This document shows, in pieces, positions 32,640-45,506 of a DNA stretch of 64,000 nt. Position 1 is the stretch's first letter. Each line of letters opens with the position of its first letter. The DNA comes from Adenanthera pavonina (taxonomy: Eukaryota; Streptophyta; Magnoliopsida; Fabales; Fabaceae). The DNA lies in the NCBI GenBank assembly GCA_026686845.1, contig JAIVEN010000008.1:17018501-17082500 (forward strand), read 5' to 3'. The notes below the pieces were generated by a model. That model was not told the origin of the DNA, did no database searches, and saw only the letters and a program-made list of their open reading frames with translations. Both the position numbers and the translations under genes were made by a program.

Positions 32640-35600
32640 TTAGTGTAACACAATTATTGGTTATATTTCAACTTGTCATTCCTTATATATATATGTATTT
32701 TTTTTTTTAAGTTGTGAAATCAGTTATTATAATAATCAAATAATTGTAACATTTTGCTCTTAATGCATAATGTGACTAATCTATTTATTCTATTTTATAA
32801 CGTAAATAGATTTTACTTCCCCCCGGCATATTATAACATAACACAATGACATTTTATTTAGTTTTAAAATATATTAAATTTAAAGAGAATCTTATCATTA
32901 ATTCTCCTTTTTATAATAAAAAAGAATTTAGAATTAAAAAAATATTGAATTTAATAAAAAAGAAAAAAAGGAAAGAATGAGGAGCCCACTTAAAAAAAAA
33001 GGGAAAAAGATGGACTCACCTACAAAAGATAACAAAATAAATAAGAAAAAATGAGATTCATTTAAATAAAAAAGAAAATAGAAAACAAAAGAGGGAAAGA
33101 ATGGCATGCAGCACCAGGGTGGAGTCGCACTATGCAGCTTATGCAGTGTGCTTCCAGCTTCATTTTAATTATATATTGATATTAATTCTTTTTGAATAGA
33201 ATTCAAACAATTTAGTTTTAAAAACTTTTTCAACAAGAACAATGGTTATAAGTATTGTGCATAATATTCTATAAATAATGCATGCTTTTGGCAAAGAATA
33301 TGATATTTTGATATATTGTAATAGAGTATTAATTTTTTCTATTAAAATTTCATTCAATACCTTCAATTCTAAAAATAAATTGAAACAACCATTATCATCA
33401 TATTCTCTACAACTTAAGAGCTTTTCAAGCTTAATATAATTTTTTGTTCTATTCATCTTCCTTCGAAGTTTTAAAAATGAAGGATTCAAATAAAACGAAT
33501 TGTTTTATGTTCTAAAAAATGATCAAATCAGCTCTCAATAGAAGTAATGGATTGATCTAATATGTATATTCAAAGGATTGTTGGGATAAAAGTTAAACAA
33601 AGACAAATAATCGTAATTAACACTGCATTAAAAAATTAATTAACTTATAAATAAAAATAGTCTCTCCTTGTTGCAGTGAAGCCCTTAATTAAATGAAAAA
33701 TTTCTCTTCCGAAGCTTCCAAATCTCACCCTCCAATAACTTACACCAAAAATATCACTCATTATAGAAATGCACCTATCATGTCCAAACACATTTTCATC
33801 ATGAAACAATCAATATATTCTTCTTATATATGTGTTGTGTACCGAGTCTCGAACCCTTAAGGGATGCTCAAAAAGAATATCCCAGAAAGCTACAGGAGAG
33901 ACCAGTATACAATATGTTCTTCTCCCAAAAACTATCTTAACTGTTTTTTTTTCAATCAATCAATAATTCCTAGCTCAAATAAAGATGATGATTCCTAATT
34001 ACTAATAAAATTGCCACAATTAATGCACAATATTGGAACCCCCCACACTCAAACCATCGCTTGTCCTCCAGCAAACTATATACAACTTCATTAAAACAGA
34101 AAACAAATTATTGCGGTCGTTTCATGTTTTGGACTTGAATTTTAGATTGTTGGTATATCTCTAGTAAGTGGCTTTTGAGGTTTTATGTGGTTAAGTTTTC
34201 ATTAGATGAGTTATTCAGGGTATGACCATCATTTTTACAGCCTTTGGGACATTTGAAAATTGTGTGGGGGTGGTTTGGTTTAAGTTTATTTGGTTTAGAT
34301 AGAATTTGAAATGTAGAGTTGGAGTTGGAAGACAAGAAAGTGACCATTTAAGTCTTTGATGTCCAAAACTTTCATATGGATGACTTTTCATGTGAGCTTA
34401 GCGTCTTAAGTTAGAGGACTGTCAGAGTTACTTGTAAGCTTTGAAATCATGCCATAGTGGAAGTTGTATATGTTAGAAGTTGGAATTTTTAATTAAAATT
34501 CTATAGAATTGTTGTCATTCATATATGACATGGCATGCTCTGTCTATGCCGCTGCATGCCCTTGTTCCTCTTATAATTTGGAGGGTGGTTTAGGTGGTTT
34601 TGAGTGGTGGTACACCTATGAATTGCTCATTCTTTTTATTTAAGAGTTTATGTTAATGATAAAATGAAACATTAAAGATGTCTTTATCTTAGATTGAGAT
34701 TGTACAAGAGGAAAATTATAATTTTGAAATGGATTTATTAATTTTTTACTATCTCATCATAATTATTTATGTAGTATCATCGTCTAAGTTCACCCTCCAA
34801 TATATTTAACTAAAAGGCAAGGATGTTATCGGTGGAAGCTAGTGACCATATGTGGAGGGTGACAATGGAGGCCGGTGGTCAGCGATGAAGGGTGGCAGCC
34901 AATAGATGCTAGCATCTGAGGGTTTGTGACAAAGCATTTCCTAAGGCAAATTTGGGAAAAAAAGTGTTTTTTCTCTAAAATCAATGTACTTTTTAGAGAG
35001 AAAAATTTGGAAAGAAAACATATGGGCCCCATGTGTTTTTTCTTCGGACATGGTTATGAATCTAGACAGTCCAAATTAAAATTTGGAGGGTCCAAATTTA
35101 TTATATAATTTTTAAAAAAAAATTTAATAATATTTTAATTCTAAAGGATACAAAATACAAAATAAAAATAATGTATCAACCATAAGAATTTACAAAAAGA
35201 ATGTTTATAGTGGATGGTCTAGATCTGTTGGTGACTGTGCTACTACTTTCGAGTAGTAGAGAAATTGTATCCTTTTTTCTTCCCCACATTTCTTTCCTTC
35301 CTCTGCTTCTATCTAAATACGGAAAAATCTATTTTCTCCCGAAGTTTTCTCTTGCGCTTATTTTCCTCTCTATAACTCTAACCAAACAAAGGCTAAATCT
35401 CTATCATCAACTCCTCCATATGCGATCCAATGTGCTATTTTTTATACTTAATTATGCAGCAATACAAAATCTCGAAATAAATTTTTTATTTTTTTTTAAA
35501 AAAAAGAAATAAGCAAGTCCTCCTAGAAATAGGTTGCCAAATTGCTATACACCATCCCATTGAAGTCATTGAGAACTTAATTATATTTATTAAAAAATCA

Positions 35601-35689
35601 TTGTAGTAAAATAAAATTTCTTAAATAACATAAAAAATCTATAATTTGTTGCATCTGTTGAAATGATTTGATAATAGAGCAAAAGCAAA
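32640..35689. other. AT-rich intergenic region with a possible old LTR-element relic
   Basis: Mostly featureless AT-rich sequence. Around 34020-34080 the phrase CCCCCCACACTCAAACC with a following CTTGTCCTCCAGCAAAC, and the G/T-rich stretch 34090-34620, resemble the downstream part of some old Ty3/gypsy elements, but no terminus or domain is visible. ORFs at 33169-33489, 34826-35108 and 35201-35512 lack recognisable content. Confidence 0.25.
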
Positions 35690-35881
35690 AGGTAAGAAAG
35701 GGCTAATGGGGAGATAAAAACATGTCTCAAAATGAATTACTGCTTCGTGAAGTCGTAAGAGACAACTTAGTGAAAACAAACCAAAGATTAATCATAAGAA
35801 CCAAAAAACATATAATGATAAATTGCTACATTATACAGGTTGATGCCCCGCACATACATACACCTAAATCATATTTATATC
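35690..35881. repeat. left part of a dispersed repeat split by the hAT insertion
   Basis: Paralogous to 24370-24680 in the same orientation, with scattered substitutions and one missing internal stretch. Its right-hand continuation is at 40133-40280, beyond the hAT element. Confidence 0.7.
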
Positions 35882-36599
35882 TAGTACTGGCAAATTAGGC
35901 TAGCTTGACCCATTCAAGTGGCCCACCATCAGTCAGGCTGAGAAGCCCAATTACCTGAACGTGTCTACTTTATCATGCATGAGCTCATATAATGAAGCCT
36001 GCAGGCTTGTAGCTTTTTTTTCTCTATTGTAGTTTTTCATCTAAAAAATCCCAAAATTCACATTTCTAATGTAAAAATAATACAAACTTAATATTAAATT
36101 CACAACCAAAAGGCACAAAAAGTTCAAAAATCATTCACTAACTATAATCATTATTCATCACTTTATCATTAATCCAAAATAACAAAATACTAAATGACTA
36201 TTATCACTCTTCATCATTAGTCATCACTAGTTACTAGATTCATAACCAAAAGGCAAAAGTTCAAAAACCAAACCACATTACCAGAAGACAAAAGTTTCAA
36301 AATCACATTACCAAAAGACAAAAGTTCCAAAATCATTTACCAACTATAATCATTATCCATCAATCATCAATGATTGTATTTGACGCATGATGTGAATTCA
36401 ATCAATTGCTGTGATTTCTTTCTCATCATCCCCATCACCTACAACAAATAGAAAAACAAATGAAGCAATAGACATATTATTATTATTAGGTTTGCTTATA
36501 ATAAAAGAATCATTAGTTAAAATAAAAGACAAAAACACAAAATATTATTATATTACCATCATGAGTGAACTGAAAATCATGCAATTAGTAACGGGTAAA

Positions 36600-38710
36600 A
36601 ATTAAAGCTTGAACATTATTTGGAAGGAGGCAACTTCGATACTTTGTAAAAACACGTGAGTCAATACTGAAAGTCGATTTACTAGCTACTGTAGTGATCA
36701 GCATCCTAAGGATATCAGATGCCATTCTTGTAAGAGTGGGAAATTGATCTTGATTACTCTTCCAAAAGCTTAGTACATCAAACTGTCAAAATTTGTCAGA
36801 AGCAAGTGTTACTTCTTCCAAATAATAATATAATTCAGACTTGTCTGAGGAAGTGATATCCATGCATTTGAAATTAATATAATCCTGCATCAAATAATAT
36901 GAAACTTTATTAAAGTAGCCATTGAAATAAAATTAACATAAGAGATAAATCAAATTAAAATGTCAAAAAATTTCAAACTTCATCAAAAAATCTATAGTAT
37001 TCATTGAACCAAGGGAGGAGGAGGAGAAGGTGGTTTCAAGTTGATATGATGCTGTTGTAAGACTTGAACTTGATCACCTCCAACAATAACATTACTAGAT
37101 GATGAATTCATATCTTTATAGTGAGTTTAAATAAAATATAACTTCCTCTTGATATTTTCAACCTTAGCTTGGATAGCTGTGTGATCAACCAATGAGTAAG
37201 AATATTGCATCCCTTCAAGCTTCATTCAAGGATTAAAAATCATCTCAAGTGCAAGAATGATACTGTAATCTCTCTAATACTTTTCAAACTATTCTTTCAT
37301 GCTTTGAGCCATGCCTCTAATTGCCTCATCCTCATTAGTTGCATATTCTTTCAGTAAATACTCAATTCTTGTGACTTGCATAAAATGCAAGTTTGAAGTT
37401 GGATAAGAAGTCCCAGAAATCATCCTTGTTATCACTTCAAATGGCCCCAAAAATATGCACATTTTCTCTGCTCTCACCTACTCATTATTTGATGGGCAAA
37501 ACCTATAATTTCTATCACTTATAGCAAAGGTAGAAAAAGCACGACAATATTTAATCGCACTATCAGGTATAGCATATGTGGAATTCCATCTAGTAGACAC
37601 ATCTAACCAAAAGCCTATTGAAATGTCAATGCCTCCAACGTCCTCAACACTTTGCCTGAAACATATCATTCTTGCCTTTAATACTTTCACATATTTGATG
37701 CTCTCCCTAATCTTATGTAAAACAGTAGCTGTTACTTTCAAACCCTCATGAACTATTAAGTTCAAAATGTGAGCATAGCACCTCACATGAAAAACTCTCT
37801 ATTACAAATCAAATTATTTTGATTTGATAACTGCCCTTTCAATATATCCTGCATGTTATCATTTGTAGAAGTATTGTCTGAAGGGATAGAAAATATTTTT
37901 TTATCAATCCTCCATTCAACCCAACAATCATATACTTTTCTAGCAATCTCATACCCAGAATGTGGAGGCATCAACTTACAAAATGAAAGTATTACTCAAT
38001 TTCCAAATTTCTTCTACAAAATATGCTGTCAATCATATATAACCTTAAGAAGTTATAGCTGTCAAACAAATTCTACTAAAACCCTTTTGTAAAGTTTCTT
38101 TCAATTTTTCTTTTTGATATAGATAGAATTTCAAAACATTTGCCTTAGTTGTATTTCTAGTTATGAGCTGAACATCAGGATTGTATGTCTTAAGTAATTC
38201 CCTAACCCATTTATACTCAACAAATGAATAGGGTAGATCATGCTTAATAATGTATAAAGCCATAAGATTACGTATACACTTATTATCAATTTATCTAGAT
38301 CTAAGATTGGCTTCATGATCCAACATCATGATATTGCAGGAGTTTTCTACATGACTACATATGATGACATAGATGTGAGGTGTTGTGTGTAGAACTACCT
38401 GCAAACAAGTTTAGACAACCTTTACATTTTGCGTTTTCTTTCCCATTAACATCAATTTTAGTAAAACCCTTCCACACGTTAGATGATTGAATTTTAGCTT
38501 TTTTATTTCTTTGTTCCTCTTGCTCAGGACCTTGTTGTTGGATTAGCAACATTAGAAATAGAGGAGGAAGGAATCGATTTTTTATTCACAATCTGTATGT
38601 CCTTATCCACATTAGTGTTATTATCAATATTGTTTTTCTCAGTATAAGATATCATACTGCAAGCAAATAATAACAAAAAATTTAAATGGAAGACATGATT
38701 GTCATACAAG
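36600..38710 (-). pseudogene. hAT transposase (RICESLEEPER-like), multiple frameshifts
   Basis: Domain order is that of plant Ac-like transposases. The probable start is ATG 38655 (MISYTEKNNIDNN), directly after an acceptor-like TTGCTTGCAG. A BED-type zinc finger follows at 38355-38552 (VWKGFTKIDVNGKENAKCKG with CX2C, then HNTSHLCHH). Next are HDLPYSFVEYKWVRELLKTY (38045-38263), PPHSGYEIARKVYDCWVEWR (37783-37974), and RCYAHILNLIVHEGLK with GGIDISIGFWLDVSTRWNST (37478-37786). ISGTSYPTSNLHFMQV follows at 37289-37477. The C-terminal dimerisation domain, not in any long ORF, reads FDVLSFWKSNQDQFPTLTRM then TVASKSTFSIDSRVFTKYRS at about 36610-36785. The segments lie in all three frames with stops between, so it is inactive. 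The catalytic core sits in these conserved blocks by family knowledge. Confidence 0.9.
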
Positions 38711-39996
38711 CCAAAGAATAAGGATGTCTCAAATAATTGTTATAAATCTGATTCAGCATAACATACTCCATATACACATATATCACCTCACACTTGTCAG
38801 ACTTAATAGATAGAAAAAATCTGATTCAGATCATACAAAGGCGTGTAGGAGGAAGACCATACAAAATATAAAAGATATTGAAAATTAGTTCATTCTATCT
38901 AACAAAATCAATGCAGCATAGTTATCCAAAAATTATAATCAACACAAGAATTTTCAGCCTCCCTAGCAAGCTAATTCAATTGCACACTCCATATACACCT
39001 ATGTAACCTCACACTTGTTTATTTATCCCATCATATGCTTCATATATAGTACTCACTCTTCCATAACACATGTGCTTGTCCATATATAAACTTTATCCTA
39101 TATTAATATTATAACTCTGTACGCAGCTTTTTTTCTTTAAAAAAATTAAACCAAATCACACCAATGGGCAATGGCAACGAATTAGTCAATTAGATATTTC
39201 TTTTATATTTCAAATATATATGTTAATATATATATATATATATATATGACTTAGTAAAGCATTAAGCATGCATAATGACATATTCTAAAAAAAAAAAGGA
39301 CGTAAGGGCAAAGCAGATCAGAGGAGGTCACCATATTTGAGCAAAGCAAATTGAAGGAGGTGATGGGGATGAACAACAAGTCATCGACGAGGGGAGGCTA
39401 GGAGGAGGTCACCAAATCTAATTAAGAGGCAAGACTAGAGTAGATCGAGGCATGCACGGCACACCACACACGACACATGATCGACTCACGACTCACGGAG
39501 GAAAGAGAGTCGAGATGAGGATGATTGTAAAGGAGATGCCGCCTCACCGAGAACAAGAAGATGTTAGTGGCTCAGAGCAGTGGTCATGACTCACTTGCTC
39601 ACACAGCTGCTGTGCTGCAGTGCTGTTCTTCGGTCTAGATTGAGAAGTCGAGATGAAGAGGAAGAGGAGAGAAAAGGTACCAGTTGAGTAAGTTGAGGTC
39701 CTCTGAAGATCGAAGCAATCACTGAATTAGGATTAGGAATTTAGGGATTCTGTTTTGCATCTGCTTTCTTTTCTTTTCTATTTGGTTTTAATAAAAAAGT
39801 ATTAAAAATGGGGGAGGAAGGAAAGGAATCTTGTTGAAGGAGTAATTGTATAAAGACTGAATTGAAGTCTGAACTCTATCTTTGAACTAAAGGAGAGAGT
39901 GTGTGACAACTGCAATTTTTCTTTCTTTCGTTCCTTCTTTCTTTTTTAGTTAAATGAGCTTATCAATCCAGCTCGAGATCCATATGGGTTGGCCTA
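38711..39996. other. 5' leader side of the hAT element
   Basis: Upstream of the transposase on the minus strand. It includes a (TA)n microsatellite near 39225-39247 and a purine-rich, GC-richer stretch at 39300-39720 with AGGAGGTCACCA repeated (about 39325 and 39411). No additional ORF is recognised; this is probably the promoter and leader of the element. Confidence 0.4.
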
Positions 39997-40030
39997 TTTT
40001 TGGCCCGGCTTATGGGCTTTTGGCCAAAAA
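39997..40030. repeat. hairpin in the hAT subterminal region
   Basis: TTTTTGGCC (39997-40005) and GGCCAAAAA (40022-40030) form a perfect 9-bp inverted repeat with a 16-base loop that contains GGCTTATGGGC. It lies about 100 bp inside the right end of the element, a region where hAT transposases bind repeated motifs. Confidence 0.6.
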
Positions 40031-40132
40031 TGCTCGAATTTCATATGGGGTCCAAATTTTGAGGCTTAATCTATCAATTTTTTTGGGTTTTTCAGGTTAG
40101 CCCATCAGTCTTGGCTCATTTTGTCATCTCTA

Positions 40133-40753
40133 TTTTTATATACATATGAAAAGTAATAAAATAAAAAATCACTTGACCCATCTCTATACTAGTATGAAAT
40201 TAAATATTCTCATACTCTATTTTAAATGACTTAGCATATATTAAATAAAAGAAATTAATATTAGTTTTAAGGATGTATTAGTTATATTAATAAAAGAGTC
40301 TAATTTTAACAAATTGCATGATTCTTTTGTTACCATTAAGTACATTTACTATATAATTATCATGAAAACTTTATAAGATTTTAATGTTTTAATTTTATTT
40401 AAAAATTTAAATTGATTTATTAACTTAATTATTATTATATAAAAATAATATATAACTGTTAAATATTTATAATTTTAAAAAAAGTTAATTTTATACTAAC
40501 ATTATTTTTCATGGACTTTTTTTTGGATATAGATAAGTGTTTTTTGTTTGGTTCCTAGCCAAAAAAAGATTAGTATTTTCTGTTAAAAAATAATTATTTT
40601 TTTTATTTTTTAATGTGTTAAAGTTTTATTTGGTACCTAGGTTAACATCCTACAACTCATAGACTAAACTGGACATGAACATGCAGAGACACAGTAGAAG
40701 AAAGTTCAACAATAGGGCAACACTACAGTGTGGCTGCTTGGCACCATGGTTTG
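40133..40753. other. right part of the split dispersed repeat, then AT-rich flank
   Basis: 40133-40280 matches 24690-24835. From 40280 to 40753 is AT-rich sequence without visible features, ending at the family-B solo LTR. Confidence 0.55.
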
Positions 40754-42782
40754 TGTAATATTCTAGAATTTTTTCTGGATGTTCAAGATTCAATATTTTA
40801 AAATTTATGAGGAATTTAAAAAAATAGATATATACTATTTAGCATAAAATAGAATAAACAGATCAATTATCTCAATTAGAAGAAAAAATAAAAAAAATAA
40901 TGATTTTCCCATGAGAAAGAAAAAAAATGAAAAAAGGAAATGAAAATGAAAATAATTAAAAAAAAAAGGAAAAAGAAAGGCGGAGGACGCAGTTTGCACT
41001 GAATTAAATTTTATAAACTTTGGGAAAAATTACACCTTAAACCCAAAAGTTTTAGGAATTATAAATTAGTCTCAAAATAAGGATATTTTTATAAATATGA
41101 AAAATTATAGTCAAAATGAAGCTCTCAATGAGATAAGCCCAATGGAATATAGTATGAAATTTATTAAGGTAAAAATAATATTTATTGAGTAATTAAGATT
41201 TAATATTAATATTTTACCCGATAAAAGTCAGTTTGGACTGCAAAAAGAGGCAGTATTAATTCAAGAAAAATTAGTGGACCTCGATAAAATATATTTGGGT
41301 TAATAATGATTTTGGACTAAAAGTAATTATTGGATAATCTTTTATCTATTTATTGATAATTTTGGTAAAAATATTCAATTGGTACGGGTAAATTTAATTG
41401 GTAAAGGGTATTTTGGTCCATAGAAATTATTGAAGAAATTTTTGACCAAAAATGATGAGAAACACATATGAATCAAGCCATGGGACACCAAGGGAGTTAA
41501 GTGAAAAGCTTTAATAGAAAAGTAACTCAATGTTGATGAAAATTAACCATGATTTTTAATCTTTATTTGATATCTTTCCTATTAAGCCTTAGTTAAGGCA
41601 TTTGGACTCCATTTTCAACTGCAAGACACATTTGAAATAGAGATAAGGAGTGAGAGAGAGAGAGAGAAATTTTCAAAGGAGGAAAAGGAGGAACCAAGAG
41701 GCAAAGCATCAAGCACAAGTGTTCAAGGTAATGTCTTATGGCCTCTAGCATGTTTATTTAAGTGTTTGAGAGTATTTCCACGAAGTATTTTCCTCTTTTC
41801 TCTCACTTTAAGGTTTAGCCATGGTGACCTAGAGAGAAAAAGTGAAGCCATGGAAAAACCATACTATAAAAAAAGATGTATAGGTCTTAAGTAACAAGGT
41901 TATGCCATTTGATTGCAAATTAATTAGGTAGTTATTTTTCTACATTTTTTTTGAAATTTTCTGCCTATTTAGGGTTCAATATAAGAAGGGAATTTTATGA
42001 TTTTGACCCCCAATATAGATTCCTTGGGTTCAAAAATGGTAGGAACAAGTATGTTGTATAAGAAAAAACCAAAGGAAATCAATTTGGAATTTTAGGGTTA
42101 GTAAGCATACCAATTGAAAAAGGTTATGAAATCAGTAGTTAATGGCATGATTTTATGATGCTATAGGATCCAAAAGAGTGTTAGAAGATCAAGGAAAGAG
42201 TTTGCAAACTTTGGAGACCATTGGAGAGCTCAAAGGTAGTAAACTCACCTATGTATGCATAGGTATTGTCATTGATGTTGTTTGGCTTGAATGATGTATT
42301 TAATATTTAAAATGTTGTCTTGTAATGATTTGGCATGGTTGGTTGGATTGTTTAAAGGGTAATGTGACCATGGATATGTCCAAATACAAGGGGAAGTGCT
42401 GCCCAAATTTTTTATAAAATAGTTATGCCAAAATGATTTGATTGTATGCTTGATTTGTTTATATATATATATGATAATATGTGTGCATGATGGTGGTTGC
42501 TACTGAGATTCTTTGAATCTCACCCCTTTCCAAATGTCTAACAAATTTTAGGTCCAAATGTATAGAATCTTTTAAGCTATGTTTAGAGACTTGAAACATA
42601 TCAATATGATTTTTCTTGATTTAGTTATGAATTTTTAAAGTTAGCCAGGTGAAATGAAATTAACAAAGGAATAGTATCCAAAAATGAATTAAATTGGTTT
42701 AAATTGTTTTATTTAATCAGGCGCTAATGGACTAAATTAGAGTCTACTACATGGGAAATGAGTCTAAGTATGAGGTGTAATA
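40754..42782 (+). mobile_element. solo LTR, family B (probable Ty3/gypsy)
   Basis: Begins TGTAATATTCTAGAATTTTT, a common plant gypsy LTR start, and ends AGGTGTAATA where its relative at 54984 ends AGGTGTTACA. It is flanked by GTTTG (40749-40753) and GCTTG (42783-42787), a 5-bp TSD with one transition. The interior aligns in order with the family-B LTR at 45589-54984 (ATGAAAAATTATAGTCAAAATGAAGC, GAAGCCATGGA, TTCTGCCTATTTAGG, GATTCCTTGGGT), so it is the same family. No internal coding region. Confidence 0.7.
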
Positions 42783-42789
42783 GCTTGAC

Positions 42790-44280
42790 ATAATTCTAGA
42801 TAAAAATGAAATGGAAATAGATTGACACAATGCCGCGACTACGATCTAGGCGCTGCGGCGCCACTAACAACGGAGACAAGCTTTTTGCTAATGTTTCTGA
42901 CCAACTTTTGACATATATAACTCCTCACTCTGACCTCCAATTCACCCAATTCCAAAGCCTAAAAGTCACTTTACTACTCTTCTAACTAATAGGGCAAACC
43001 AAACCCACTAAAACTCCTCTATATGGAGATTTTGGACACCCAAAACCTAAATGGTTAGTTTTAGGCCATAACATGACATTTGCCATTCATATTCTCTAAT
43101 CTTCCATCCTTTAACTATCATATCTATTCCCACAGGTCACATATGACACAAATACATGCACATTCCAAAGGGGTTACACCTCAAGGAAACCATTTTCTTA
43201 AGATTTGACTCCCTTAAACCTCAAACTTGACTAATGAGTTACATACCCATTTTCTTCCACACCAAACAATGATCAACATCATTCTCATAAACCACTCTAA
43301 CTTTTTAGAACACATGTGGGACAACCATTTCCTGAGCCCAAACTCATCACAAAACAAACGGGCCACACATTTCCTTGTCATCCACAACAATTATAGGAGC
43401 AACCATCAAAAGTGCCACAAGAGGGTTTGGATCTATATTACAAGACCCTTACAGCCTCTCATAACACAACAAGATTTAGGATCCCAAGTTACATGGATTA
43501 TACATGATAGACAAGGACCTCAGGGACATCCCAATGGATTCATAGAGCAACATTACACATGGTATCAAATCATGATCCTACACTTGGCATAATACTATAC
43601 AAGCAGATAACATGTGTTCTCAAGAAACTCATACCAACGGAGAATACTTGAATATCTTGCACATCATCCGAGGAGAACTATTTCTCATAGGTCTCTTCCT
43701 TGCTAGAGCTTAGGTCCTTATCTGAAAGGGTGTCAATGGGGGGTGAGATAAAAGTCCTGGTAACCAAGGAACAACCAAACAAACAACAATAGGGATTTTA
43801 ACATGAGAGATTCAATACGATAGTTCAATCATAAAACATGATACAAGTTCGGATACAAAAGAATGATACAAAAATTTATATATATTATATGTGCAAATTA
43901 TGACATGCATGGTGCAATGCTCATGATATGTAATGAAACCCAACATCAATCATGACAAGAACTATGAGCTAGTTACTATCATAAGGTAACCTCAACAAGT
44001 AGTTCCTTTCCAATAACAGATGAAGGCTGATTCTAGAGTAGCCACTAAGCTCACCTCTCACTAGTCATGACCTGACCAAAGACTATTTCACTAATAGTTG
44101 GATTATAGTTCTCTTTCCTCTAAACCACCTGAATTGGCTACTATTTAGATAAGGTGCATCCCTAGTCTACTACTACTAGAGTCTCTCGACTGTAGGACTA
44201 CTATTTAGTGACAGGGATATCATAAGCCACACCACCTGAACACAATGCCTCATGTGATGAGACTGGGAAGTTGAAAGGAT
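42790..44280 (-). mobile_element. inverted, truncated family-A gypsy LTR fragment
   Basis: Read on the minus strand this matches the 3' half of the LTRs at 46458-48793 and 56.75-59.43 kb. It has a CpG-rich GGCGCCGCAGCG motif (plus strand about 42845), a block for the CACCCCC...TTTCAG phrase (about 43720), and the stretch homologous to 58000-58260 (about 43980-44230). The expected terminal GGTGTTACA is not found adjacent to 42787, and the 5' part of the LTR is missing, so this is a decayed fragment. The 121-codon ORF at 43227-43592 lies inside it and is not a gene. Confidence 0.55.
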
Positions 44281-44289
44281 GGCCTTGCC

Positions 44290-44970
44290 CGGTGGGATAG
44301 AGTGGTGAAGCAAGGGACTTGGATTGCCTACTATTGTTTGTACTGCTGTTTTGACAGTGGATTCAGATTTCATATATATATATATTAGAAAATTAATATT
44401 TTTTATTTTAAAAGAAACAATATAAAAAACAAAAATAATTTTCAAACTATAGGTTTTGGGGTAAAAATAATGATTATTTATTAAAAAATTTAGAAAGAGA
44501 CATAAAATATGGACTATCTAGATTTAATCTAAATGGTCTAGATATGCTGTTAAAAAAGTAGGACAGCAACAGACGGCCTAAATCCTGAAGTGAGCGAGGA
44601 ATTAGTTAGAAGAAATGATTTGATATATTCATTTATATTTAAAATAAAATAAACAGTGTGAGTTTGGAACCTGAAATGTCAATTTGGAAAATTTACTAAT
44701 CTTTATTTCTTTATACTTCGGAATTATTCAGCCATAAAGCCTAGTTAGTAATATTGACTATCTCTGAAAAATTTTATATATAGATAAATTTAATTGGTAT
44801 CCAAAAAATTGGAACTAATATGAAATATGAAATATATTTATGGCGTTCACATAGAAGCTTTGAGGAGGGAGAAAGAAAAAGCTAGCCAACCAAGTTGACG
44901 TCGTTAGCTGTATAGTTGTGTGAAACCGTCTTCAAGAAGAAAGAACTATAGAAAGGTCCACGATAGGAGA
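44290..44970. other. AT-rich sequence, no feature
   Basis: Contains a (TA)n tract near 44373 and AT-rich DNA. Nothing is supported here. Confidence 0.4.
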
Positions 44971-44979
44971 AATATTATT

Positions 44980-45150
44980 GGGAGAAAGACACTTAAGGAC
45001 CTCCATATGAAGATATTCCCTTCCAAGGACCCAGATTAAAATTTCAGTACTCCTGTAAACTGAATTCCCAACTCGAATCAACTGAATTCAACACTTGTAC
45101 TGTTCATTTGGTAATATTTTTACATGGAGGTCCTTAAGTGTCTTTCTCCC
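44980..45150. mobile_element. Mutator-like MITE, 171 bp
   Basis: Perfect inverted termini of 27 bp, beginning GGGAGAAAGACACTTAAGGA, extend with about four mismatches to roughly 41 bp. They are flanked by a perfect 9-bp direct repeat AATATTATT (44971-44979 and 45151-45159). A 9-bp TSD and TIRs long relative to the element are the hallmarks of Mutator-like elements. The interior (about 90 bp) has no coding capacity. Perfect TIR and TSD identity suggest a fairly recent insertion. Confidence 0.88.
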
Positions 45151-45448
45151 AATATTATTAGTCATTTTTTTAAATGAAAATAATTTTTTTAAAAAATATT
45201 TTGAAATATTTTATTTATTTTATAAAATTTATTCGTATGAGCAGTAATACAAACAAGAACTAATTATATTCTAATTAAAAATATATATTCAAAATTATAA
45301 AAAGTAAAAGATATGGAAATTTTTTTTTAAAAAGACAAATAAAGAGCTAGTTGTAAATAGGGTAGAATTATGTTTTGATACCAAAAAATAAAAATATTTG
45401 AGAAATGAAACCAAAGTTATCTTCTTTTGAAATTAAAATAAAATTTTT

Positions 45449-45506
45449 CCAAATGAGAATATAAAATTTCCAAATTGGAATAGAAAATTTTTCTATTCTC
45501 ATTTGG
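45449..45506. repeat. 13-bp inverted repeat
   Basis: CCAAATGAGAATA (45449-45461) and TATTCTCATTTGG (45494-45506) are perfect complements, separated by 32 bp, in a stretch where CTTGGAAA/TTTCCAA-type phrases also recur. It may be a miniature element core or chance in AT-rich DNA. Confidence 0.45.

Larger units (their letters stand above)
35882..40132 (-). mobile_element. hAT (Ac/RICESLEEPER-type) transposon with a degenerate transposase
   Basis: The left end TAGTACTGGCAAATTAGGC and the reverse complement of the right end TAGAGATGACAAAATGAGCC form an imperfect TIR of the TAG..TGGCAAA type common in plant hAT elements. ATTTATAT (35873-35880) and TTTTATAT (40134-40141) are a probable 8-bp TSD with one difference. 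The insertion is confirmed independently: the flanks join into one sequence paralogous to 24370-24840. GGCCC/GGGCC-rich subterminal sequence is present at both ends. The transposase pseudogene runs on the minus strand. Confidence 0.85.

Noticed and set aside
33835..33860. Second B-box-like match (GAGTCTCGAACCCTTAAGG)
   Set aside because: No tRNA fold or SINE structure around it.
35201..35512. 103-codon plus-strand ORF
   Set aside because: Low-complexity Leu/Phe/Lys sequence ending in a poly-A tract; no context or domain supports a gene.
43227..43592. 121-codon plus-strand ORF
   Set aside because: Lies inside an inverted family-A LTR fragment, has His/Asn-rich composition typical of antisense AT-rich repeats, and has no domain.
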